Assembly: GCA_032622095.1 (NCBI GenBank)
Contig: CP136061.1
Location: forward strand, 55,501,762 to 55,565,761
Direction of reading: 5' to 3'
Length of the DNA: 64,000 bases
Source: Siphonodentalium dalli
Taxonomy: Eukaryota; Mollusca; Scaphopoda; Gadilida; Siphonodentaliidae
Shown here: piece after piece, positions 39,201 through 51,200 of the stretch
How positions within the stretch are numbered: position 1 is the first letter of the stretch
Layout of the letters: each line of letters begins with the position of its first letter
Made by a program: the position numbers and the translations under genes
The notes under the pieces: model-generated
What the model was told of the DNA's origin: nothing
Seen by the model: only the letters and a program-made list of their open reading frames with translations
Database searches by the model: none

Positions 39201-42200
39201 GGTCCCATAAATGGCCAGATTTAGTGTAGAGTACTCTTTTAGATCCACAATGAGCATATTAATGACATATACACAAGCCTTGAAATAGTGTGTCTGTCAT
39301 TTGCAGAATGAGGTCCCCAGAGGGTGAATTTAGTGATGCTACCCCACATATCAGGCTAGCATCACCAAATTCACCCTCTGGGGACCTCATTCTGCTTACA
39401 CCTCAGCAGAATGAGGTTCCCAGAGGGTGAATTTTGTGATGCTAGCCCACTATGCGGGGTAGCATCACTAAATTCACCCTCTGGGGACCTCATTCTGCAA
39501 ATGACAGACACCCTATTTCAAGACTTGCTTATACAATCATCATTCTCCTCATCTTCTAATATTTCAAAATAACGCTATTTGACGTCTTGCTTAATCCTTT
39601 CATGACGGGAGCTGCGCTGGTGGAGCATTAACTCTTTACTTCCCATAAGCGTCCCTGGACGCTTTGCACTATTTTCCCCATAAGCGCCTGTGGACGCCTC
39701 GCAGCATATCCCTAGAAGCGCATAAGAGCGCGTTACCAGACTTCCCCACAAGCGCTTTAGAGCGCCACACTAGGCCCAGACTGTACTAATGGGTTCGCCC
39801 CTATGCTCCCCGCTAGTTTCTAATAGAGACCGCCCGGTTATGTCAACTCGTTATTTGCCTATCTAATAACAATAAACGTGGCACCGTGGGCATCGCGCGC
39901 GACAGATGCTGTGTTACTTGGGGTTTATATTGGGGACAGACATCAGTGGTACCATTCTAAGTATTTACGAACAATATGGCTGCAAAATTTTCGAAACAGC
40001 AAGTGATCGACATGTTAATGGGAGATGATAGCAATTTTAGCGGAGATTGCAGTTTCTCGTCATCAGAGGATTCTGACCTCCATCGCCGATAGTAGCTTGA
40101 ATACTAACCCGATTGGCTGGTCATATAAACTTCGAAAGGTATCACTTCCGCCATTTACCCAAATGACAGGGCCAGTTATACCAGATGAATTCGACACTGA
40201 TACAGCAACAGCTTTGGACTATTTCAATTTGATGTTCTCGCCATCGAAGTATGCCGAAATAGCCAGGCATACTAACAACTATGCCAAGTGGAAAATGGAA
40301 GAATATATATAGTGCATGGAAATCATAGAGAACCCAATGTATATCGACTGTATATTGATATACTCAGTTAACATTCAAACTATCCAACTATATTAATTGT
40401 TCACGCAACACATTTCATGATATAATTTCAAATTTGGTGAATTGCACGACTTGATAATTTCAAACCAAAGAATTGTCGACAACACCTGATCAAATGGTCA
40501 TGCTAATACGGTTGGGCCCTGCTGAATTGATATGATGCTGTTAGGGCAAACTGTTGCTGTTAACAAAAATTACCGTTATTTTATTTTTAATTTGTCTCAA
40601 TCGCGGTGTTCCGATAATATGAAAATCCATTATGTGTATCAAATTATAACATTCAAAAACAAATTTATTGCGAAATATTTTTAAAGATACGGCCGGCGTT
40701 CGCGGTGGGTATGGTGTTCATATATTCATCTATGTCAAAAACCACCATAAACAGAAGGAATAGTAAGAAAAAGACAGACCTTGTTCTTATGCCAATCATA
40801 AATATGGCATAAACAGTGTTATAGTCAATTTGTTCCCCTTTGTTATGTAAACAAAAGCAAAAAACGTTACGTTTTCTGGCTTTTGTTTAGATCCGGGTAT
40901 GGTAAACATAAAGAGCGTTATTTGTTACTGTTTTCCTAATATGGAAATAATAGAGAGCGTTTATATCATTTTTGTATGATTATCCAATATAATTTCGGCC
41001 TGTTATGTAAACAGAATCACAACTTATGTAACACAAGCAGTCTCTTGTTTACGTACACATTTGTACGTCTTGACGACAATATACTATTTATGCGCTGATT
41101 ATGTTTGGCATATGTGTGGAACTGTATATATGTTGGCGTTCATTCTGTTGATGGCGATTTGAACAAATATAAATATTTCTGCAACAAATGCCGCCCGTGA
41201 CTTTAATAATGGTTGCATTAGTTGAAAATCGACTATAATCAAGATGGCTATTTGCGTCGTTTTAGAAACACCAGCGCAGTTATTATTATATTTTTCAAAA
41301 ATATATATGTTCTTGAATGTTTTTTTTATCAAATCGCTCTAGTTATACAATCACCGTGAAAATTACAACTTTAGAAAAATAACGGTACTTTTGGTAACGG
41401 AATCAGTTTGCCCTACCCGCATCATAGCAATTCAACATGACCACCGGCATCATAGCATATTAGCATGACCACTTGACCAGTGGTGGACACACGACAGCTC
41501 AGCTACAATTGCTTGATCGAAGATTTCACAAACTATTTTCTCAAACATGTTTGGTTTCTTGAGTAAAAGGAAAGATCTATATCAACACAATTTGTACATT
41601 GTGCGGTCCTTTTTCTGATAATGTTGGTATATGTTTCTGGTGTTTCTGACGTATGCGATAAAATAGTGTGTATTCGCACACATATATACCGGTATATGGA
41701 TTGTTTCAAATTTCTCTTATATTCTATAATGCTAAATTTTAAATGGTGATGCCATACAGTGTTTGCACGAAGATGAACTTCCACACTTAGCACGACGTGT
41801 TATATAATAGGTGTTTTTGAAGTCGAAAATGTTGATAAATGTTACATTTGCATGTTAGTTTATAGTAATAAACAATCGCAAACATCACCGTTCTGAAAAT
41901 ATATATTTAAAACCTTACTTGAATTTCGTAGCGTGACATCGCGTTATTTTGGCTGAACGAAATAGAGGATATATAGCGTTCTGAATTTATACCGGACAAA
42001 TATATTTATTTATTTTCGCGAGCGACTAGCTGCACTTTTCGCCAGCGGAAATACATTATTTCTGGAAGTAGCAACAACAGAAACTCATTATCTCCAGAAA
42101 CAATGTACTTTCGGTCACGATAAGTTGGTCAGGAAATTTAGTCCTTGGGCCATATCATGAGATATTTCTGGTATCCACTTAAAATATTATAGATATCCTC

Positions 42201-45200
42201 TCTTTAATTGTCTTTTAGATAAGAAGAAAACAGAACACATTTGCTTTGAATTGTTTACAAAATACTTTTGGGAGTTGGTGACTTTTTCCAAATAAGACTG
42301 GTCTAAATCCGGAGCAAGGATCATTTGTATAAGACATATTTTATTGTCACAATGTGACATTCGTGTGCATACATTTCAGAGCTGACGAAACGCGCAATAC
42401 ATATACTTTAATATACTATTATTGAACTAATCCCAATGAAAAAGTCAAAGATACTAGCTTGCCCAGGGCTCTTATACTCAGGTGTCGACTTTTCTCATAT
42501 TACGACACACGTCCCGGCTTACGCTCATTATCCCCAGTTGGAGCTGTCACTCCAATAGATTACCCTCACTGCGATAACACAGTAACAGGTTTACCACCAT
42601 TTATTGAGCAACGGGATACTTTCCGACAAGCCAAATACTTATGGGGAAATAGCGTCTGGTACTTGATATATACCCGGGAACACACCGTCGGTATCATGTT
42701 ATAGCTGCAGGGAGATGGCGGGGTGGTTTATACAGCTAGTGTGGGAACTAAAGAGTTAAAGATCATATGCCAGTGCATTCTCTTATATATATGCGAGTGT
42801 CCCATGGGGAGCCTTGCATACATAAGAGGATTCACTGGCTTACATTGTCACAGGAAATATTGTTGGCCAATGAATTTTCTCATATATGCGAGGCTCCCTA
42901 TGGGAGACTCCCATATATAAGAGAATGCCTTGGCACAGGGTTTTTTCTAACTTTTAGGAAGCTCCAGCCATGAAAGGGTTATTGATATATACAATCATTA
43001 TTCTCATCTTCTAATATTTTAAAATAATGCTGTTTGATGTCTTGCTTAAAAGAGTAAGCAGTTTTGGGGAAGTTAAACAAGTGGGGGGGGGGGTAACATG
43101 TTCAATATTTTGCCCCCAGATCAGATGCTCAAATATTTGGTCAACTGAGCTACAATTGAAGTAATTTCTTTCCGATGCCATTCCTGTAGAACATATGACG
43201 TAACGTGAACATATCACATAAGGTGATCATATGAAGTAACTGTCCATTAACAAGTAAGCATACTTATCTAAAAGGTATATAATTCTATTTAATATTTTCA
43301 GATAATGGAGGAAACGGCCAAGTCGATTCTTGAGAGTGTCCCGAAATCCATACCTATCGAGCCAGTCATGAATAAATATCCAGTTTTATATGAGCAGTCA
43401 ATGAACACGGTGCTCACGCAAGAGGTTATCAGGTAATGTAGATTCCAGTAGAAATTAAAAGTGCCCTAAGTTTTTAGGGATATTATTCAACTAAGAAAGC
43501 CTGTTGTTTTTCAGTATAACAAGAATTGACAACTTGTGATATAAACCCTTTCGATACTAAATAGATTGTCCCACTCAGTTATAAAGGTATACATTGGAAT
43601 GGTCTATTTTTCTTCTGGTGGGGTTTTCAGGGAAAATATGCAGACGGCAGATAATACAATTACAGAAGGAGACCTATTTATTGGAGGTAAATGTTCAGGT
43701 AATAAGTTCAACAATGACTTATATTTATCGTTTGTTGAACTTATTATCTAAACATTTCCTAGGGGATAACTTCACGTCAATGAGTATTTAGTAAAGAAAT
43801 GGTTACTAGCACAGATTCTCTGAACTCATATGATAAATTCATGTCCTCCCTGACCTACAGGGTATTTTATTTAGTAATATTATACATGATCATTTTTCTG
43901 ACAAGTTTAAACATGCTTATCTGTCAAACCATCCTGAAAAAAAACCAGTACATCTGATTTAATGAATGAATAAATAAGAATAAATCTGTCCTGATATAAC
44001 CTTTATTTGAATTCCGTTCTAATTCTACTCACCCCGAAGCTTACTAATAAATATTCATCATTCTGTCCAAAAAAGGGAACTCTGGATCAGCATGAAATTA
44101 ATAAATATCTTCCCCACCTGGGATGGAACTTGGGCATGGCAACAGGATTCCTCCACCCCTTCCAATCTGAGACATACAGTAATGCCCTAAATAATTGACT
44201 CCTTAACCACAGAAGTATTATGGGTAATTTGTCAGGATTTAGTTGGAAATATGTCTTGTTGCCATTCATCGGAAAGCTCTCAGTGAGAGCTTTCCAATGA
44301 ATGGCAACAAGCCATATTTCCGACTAAATCCTGAAAAATTACCTATAATTCTGCTGTGGTTAAGGAGTCGATTATTTAGGGCATTACTGTATTTAGTTAA
44401 CTCTTTACCCAACAGAACGGCCCTGTGCCAATGCATTCTCCATAGGTCGTCTCGCATATATAAGAGAATGCATTGGCTTAACACATTAACAAATTATAAA
44501 ATTGTTAAAGAATGTAAGAAAAAATGGTAAAAAGTGTTAAAAAAAGATTTTTTTAGGCCAATGCATTCTCTTATATATGCGAGGCGACCTATGGTCGACT
44601 CGCATATATAAGAGAATGCATTGGCACAGGGCATAACTGTAACTATCACAATGTGGTCAAGGAGCCGGTTCCAATGATATCCATATGTGTATGGTTCTAT
44701 TGAGACAGACCGAAGATATTTTAGGCTGTTGAATCTTTATTTGGCCGGTTTGTTGGGTAAAGGGTTAACAGAAAATTTCCAAAAATAATAAGCCAAGAAA
44801 CGGATATTGCTCTGATGTTTTCCAACCTATATTGCACATTTGAAGCAATAAACACTCTTACTGAGTCGATGCCTCCATAATGTATATGCCAGTAACAGTA
44901 ATCAATTTCGGAGGAAGTGCATTGTGTTGTTCCAATATAATTGTAGATGGGTGTGTCATGTTCAGACTCATATGCTTCCGAACTCTCGGTGAAAGGGCTT
45001 CCTTTTTATAAGCCCATTTGAAAAAACGGTCGTATTATGTAAATGGGTTGTCCGTCGTCCGTCCGCTTTTGGTTTCCGGATGATAACTTGAGATTGAATC
45101 GAGTGAACTGAACCAAATTTGGTATGTTAGTTTACCACACCAAAATACAGATCAAGTTCGAATATGGGTTTCGTCCGCATGATTTTGACTGAGTTATGCC

Positions 45201-48200
45201 CTTTTTCGACTTAGATTTTACCTGATTTGCAGTTTCCGGATGATAACTTTAGATTGAATCAAGTAAACTGAACCAAATTTGGTATATTAGTTTACCACCC
45301 CAAAATACAGATCAAGTTCGAATAAGGGTTTTGTACGCATGATTTTGACTGAGTTATGTTCCTTTTTCGACTTAGATTTTACCTGATTTTCCGGATGATA
45401 ACTTGAGATTGAATCGAGTGAACTGAACCAAATTTGGTTTGTTAGTTTACCACCCCAAAATATAGATCAAGTTCGAATAAGGGTTTCGTCCGCATGATTT
45501 TGGCTGAGCTATGTCTCTTTTTCGACTTAGATTTTACCTGATTTGCGGTTTCCGGATGATAACTTTAGATTGAATCAAGTGAACTGAACCAAATTTGTTA
45601 TATTAGTTTACCACCCAAAAATACAGATCAAGTTCGAATATGGGTTTCGTCCACATGATTTTGACTGAGTTATGCCCCTTTTTTGACTTAGATTTTACCT
45701 CTATGCGGTTTCCAAATGATAACTTTAGATTGAATCGAGTGAACTGAATCAAATACTCCAGAAACGGGCATATTATGCCACGCCCCGACGGCGTGCTCTT
45801 GTTAAGGATGTCGCCGTAGCCAATGTGGTTAGGTCAGGGATAAGATAATCGCAGTCTGGGTAAGATGAGGCTGGCGCGGGCTCACATGGGCGTTCGATTT
45901 TCAAGCTTGATCTGAGGAGAGGGACATCTCAATGTGCTATTTTGATCGATAGATGGTCATTTCGATACGAAAATGAGAATTTGTTCATGCTCACTGAAGC
46001 AAGCACATTTGAAGCAATGAACACTCATACTGAATCCGTGCCTCCATAAATCTGATATGTATTTTGTGCATGAGTATATATAGTGTATGAGTATATATAG
46101 TGTATGAGTATATATAGTGTATGAGTATATATAGTGTATGAGTATATATAGTGTATGAGTATAGTTAGTGTTTGAGTATATTTTTTCCCAAATGTCGTCA
46201 TGCCTTACTGAAGGCACTGGATCATTTGGTTGTCATGGTTACTAGTAATGTGTCTTTCTTCCTGTAGGTATAACCGACTTTTGGATGCCGTCGATCAAAG
46301 TCTTCATGACTTACTCAAGGCCCTAAAAGGTTTGGTTGTCATGTCACAGTCACTAGAAGACATGGCCAACAGTCTGTATATCAACAGCGTGCCTGACCTA
46401 TGGGCAGGAAAGGTAAGTAATAAGTCAGTGACCTGTCAAGATGCTTCTAATTTAGAGAAGTAATTTCACCCTATTAATTATATATTAGGCCAATATATAT
46501 AAATTGCTCGATTTAAAACCCCTCCCTATTTTAGTTCCCACCTCAATTTTGGTTTTATTTGGATACGTTTTTCTCATGCCTTCACTATCTAGAATGGTCC
46601 ATGACCATTTATGTTAGGAAGAATAAAATATAAAAAATAACATTTCACCCTCTTGCCCCATTTTTCTGAAAAAGTTGTATGTAAATCTAGCAATTTATCT
46701 ATATTGGCCTTAGGGAGAAGTGGATGGCTATCAGGGAGAAATAATTTTTTTTTAAATCATTACTGCCATTTGATTAAATAACACCTCCAACAACATTTAA
46801 GTTATGGCCATACGAATCGATTCGATTCAATGTGATTCGGAATCTTCATCTGATTTGAATCGATTCGAAATAAGCTGTCCTGATTTGATTTGTATCGAAT
46901 CATTGGCACCAGATGCATTCTCATTAATTCAACAGACCGCATTGCTTTTTCACGAGGATATATAATGATACCAAGGAAAGGCCACCCATACAAATAACAC
47001 TGTTGTCGACTGAGCTATACTACAGACCACCGCATTGTAAGACTGATGTAACTGATCTAGCAATGTTAAACTTACCCTGCGTGAATGCGATTGCTTTAAT
47101 TCTGTCTTCATTATTGCTTCTCATCAACCCTGGACATAGTGTGTCTGTCCCCAGAGGGTGAATTTAGTGACGCTAAACCGCACAGTAGGCTAGCATCAAT
47201 AAATTCACCCTCTGGGGATGTCATTCTACTTAGGTCTCATCTTCTTGGAAGTATCTATAGTCTCAAATTAACATCGTTTTTAGTTACTTTTTCCATTCTG
47301 TTCAGTTTCTATATCACCTAATTTGCAGAATATAAAATGCACTATCGAGGTGACTAATGGGTGAACTTCAACTTCAACTGGGGAATTTCAATCTGATCCT
47401 AGGTCTCCCATAGCAGTTGAGGCCAAATAACAACAAGGTTCCCAGAGGGTGAATTTGGTGATGCTAGCCCACCATGCAGGATAGCATCACTAAATTCACC
47501 CTCTGTGTACCTCATTCTGCAAATGACTATTTCCAGGCTTACTTCTGACAGTGTTTTATTGTACATACATTGTTTTATAGCAGAGATGGCCACAAAGAAT
47601 ACACACTTATATAGATAATATTTACATTGTATACTGATAATCACTTATCGTCATTACAAAGTGAGCAATTTGATACCAAATGGCACCTCAGTCAATTGAT
47701 ATCTACACCTTCACTATTGATATGCCTGATACAATGAATCGATTTGATATTCGATGCATTTCAGAATTCCTTATTCAGAGGGCCCTAATTTAAATACAAC
47801 TTATGCCATGACAACACGGCGCAATCTGACTAAAAGCTAACTATTTTGGACAATACATGTATAAGCTTGATGGCACTTTTACATTACTTCCATCACCTCA
47901 CATGTCGGATGATGATATCGCAAACGTTTTATTTTGAATGCGGAATTCAAACTAGAAACTTTAGTTTTAATATAGGGTTTGATGGACAGATAGATTGCAT
48001 CATTTACAAATTGAATAATATAATTTATGAATATTGAATTAAACTGCTTGTTTGTGTTTCAGGCCTACCCATCTCTGAAGCCTCTAGCATCATGGGTCCT
48101 GGATTTGGTTGACAGAATGAAATTCATCAAGGAATGGATTGATGATGGAATACCTTCAGTAAGTTGAAATTGAATGCTTGTTTATCCAGTGAAGTGGTTG

Positions 48201-51200
48201 ATCTATGAAATTTCCCACTTTGTTAAAGAATTGTCAACAGGTCCTGAAATTCACACCTGTTAAACATCCGGAGGTAGTTGACCTTCCTAGTATTAGAAAA
48301 TTTCAATGCTTCTCAGAAACTTTCCATCTGGGTGACTGGTGAGTCTTAAATTTAACTGAAATCAGGACATTATTCAACTCTTGGCCTAAAAACCTCATAG
48401 TTTCTCCAAAATATTAGTTGCAAATTAAATCATCACAACAATATTAAAGGTACTCAATCTGATTCGATGGTCCCCATATAATCAGATTCCAACAATAAAT
48501 TATTTTTTTTAAATGCCACTTCAGCTATCAGAATCGATTAATTGCCAAAAAATAATGCTAACCACAGTCAGCTATAGTATAAAATTGCCCGAATAGGTGT
48601 TATTTATCAACATGTTGTTCGACGAAATTTGGCCTTATTATCAACACAAAGCCTCTTGATTTTAGAGTTGTCCATCTTCATCCGCAAATTGGTCCGAGAC
48701 CGTAGGCTCATCAACTTTTTACTGGGCCACTAATAAGTCTCAATGGTGAAAAATAATAGATTTCAAAAATCGATATCTAATAACTCTGAGAGCTTAATAA
48801 TGGGTAATCGTTACCTTATTAATCTCCTCAACTCGAATCAAATAATTTTACCCCCGAATCCAAATAAATAGTAATTGAGAGCTGTTTAATCGGATTATGC
48901 ATCTTTAATCTATTTTCCAGCCTTTAAAATCAAAATATTGTTCATCTTAGCTGCTGAAAATTTTATCCAAACTTCTCTTGTCCCTACATTTAGTTGTTTT
49001 TATACCTGTCCCCGTGTGTTAGGGCTGCTTGTCTGTATACTTTGAATGGGGATAGCAGTTCAGAACATTGCAGTATGTCAGAGCTTTCCTCGGGTAAATC
49101 TTTCTTCCTGTCTACCATCTTCTGAAGGGTCTTGTGTCTTTTTCAGGTATTCTGGATCTCTGGTTTCTTCTTCCCACAAGCCTTCTTGACAGGAACATTA
49201 CAGAATTATGCAAGGAAAGAAATTATCTCAATTGACACCATATCATTCGAGTTCAAGGTTAGTCAAATATGCAAACTAATCAATTATATATGGAATACAT
49301 TTTATTTGCTTTAGTGTCTTTAATCATATTTGTGGGCATTATTTACCTAGAAAATTATATTTTGTTCTTCGTTTCAAGTTACCCTATTACCAATTATTTC
49401 CAAACCTGTAAATACATCTTACTTCATGGAAAACAAACCAGGTCTAATGCCTGTTATAAGAAAATTAATTTCAGGCATAAAAAAAAATTAGCATTTGCAA
49501 TGTATACAAATTCCCCAATTAAGGTATCTTACCATGGTGTTTGGGATTCATTCATGGGTACAATCACGTTAATCAGGGATTCATCAAGTAAGAAGGAAAG
49601 ACAAAATTTTTGACATTGCTATAAACGCCACAGAAAAATTGAGTCAATATAATAACCCCTGGATGGACTCGGGGTACCTGGCAGATGTTATAATGACATT
49701 TGATTTTTAAACCTTTGATTTTAGAACAAATTAATTTAATTATTTAATTTAAAAAAAAAAAAAAAATGTTTTGTTAAATTGAGCAAGGAAAAAAAAAATA
49801 ATCAAAAATTGCGAAACAAAGTATACTTTTATTATGGCCTCAGTAAATGTACCAATTCATAGCTTAGTTCATAATGAAGTGCACAGTACATTCTATCCTC
49901 AATAGTTCATAAGAACATGCTGACCAGTTAATTTTATCATGCTTTTATATTACGTTGGATCGATAACATCCCCTTGATAATTATTGTCTTCTAAAGGAAT
50001 TATGTTTATGAATGTCACAGCTGGTCAGTGAGATTATTCCCTGTACAGATATAAAACCTAAAATATTGCAATACCTGTACAACATGTGAACAGCACACAG
50101 CCACATCCAGGCATGAAAATCAATAGTGAGATAGGCTTATATTATATGTGATTTACTCCGAGGCCATACTAATCATCTGCATCTGGGTACCACAGTACCC
50201 AAATGTAACACAAACTGTCACATAGAAATAAAAATGTTATGTATTAAACCCTTTGTTTAATATCCCCCACATACACAGTTTGGCAGGGGATATAGAAATG
50301 GGTTCCGTCCGTCAGTCCATCCAGGATTCCATCTGTCATTGGAGACTTGAAATTTGGAGTTCTCTTTTAACATAATAATATCGATATCATTGCACTAAGC
50401 TCTTACGTCACTGCCTGTGCGGATAATACATGTGTGTCTTACTAAGAAATAGGAGGCCGGATTTAGGTTCCAGTAGGTACTCAGAACGGACATATAGCAG
50501 ACAGCGTGCCATTTTACATCCGTACTCAGTATGGACATATATGAACCAAGAAGTTAAAGTGAATGAGTGGACAGATGAGATCAGAAAGACTGCAAATTTT
50601 TGTGTAGTGATATGTATCAATATATTCTTCATGGAAAAAGAGAGTGTGGGAGCTGGTGAGAGAAGAAAAATAATAAAATATTTGGGTGATACAGATACAG
50701 TAATGCCCTAATTAATCTACTCCATATAAACCACAGCAAAATTATGGGTAATTTTCAGGATTTAGTCGGAAATATGGCTTGTTGCCATTCATCAGAAAGC
50801 TTTCCCCGAGAGCTTTCCAATGAATGGCAACGAGCCATATTTCTGACTTAATCCTCAAAAATTACCCATATTCTGCTGTGGTTATGGAGTCGATTAATTA
50901 GGGCATTACTGTAGAAGGGTAATGAGGATGAAAATCACACATGTTTACTATTTCCGTACTAATATTTATTTCAGATTTTGAGAGAGGAAGTTGAGGAATT
51001 GAAGAAGAGTCCTGATCATGGTTGCTATATCCGAGGAATGTTTATAGAGGGCGCTGCATGGGACTACAGCAAGTTCCTGCTCACTGAGGCTCGACCAAAG
51101 GAACTGTACACAACAATGCCCCCAGTCTGGCTGACACCTAAAACTAATAGGAAACCGCAGACGGGAGGAATATATGAATGTCCGGTATATAAAACCCTCA

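Larger units (their letters stand above)
39632..42755 (+). mobile_element. piggyBac transposon, decayed, 3.1 kb
   Basis: Flanked by TTAA (39628-39631 and 42756-42759). Ends CTCTTTACTTCCCA and its near complement TGGGAACTAAAGAG. The left 150 bp carries several AAGCG...CGCTT inverted words (ATAAGCGTCCCTGGACGCTT), likely subterminal binding sites. It encodes a broken piggyBac transposase N-terminus at 39976-40312. The rest is A+T-rich with no catalytic domain recognised. TTAA specificity and transposase type agree. Confidence 0.92.
39591..42981 (-). mobile_element. Family-B MITE split by a piggyBac element
   Basis: Left piece TTAATCCTTTCATGACGGGA to GGTGGAGCATTAA (39631); right piece from TTAAAGATCATATGCCAG (42756) with both hairpins to AGCCATGAAAGGGTTA. 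Intact copies read GCAGCATTAAAGATC with no gap, so the empty site is known exactly. Confidence 0.9.
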
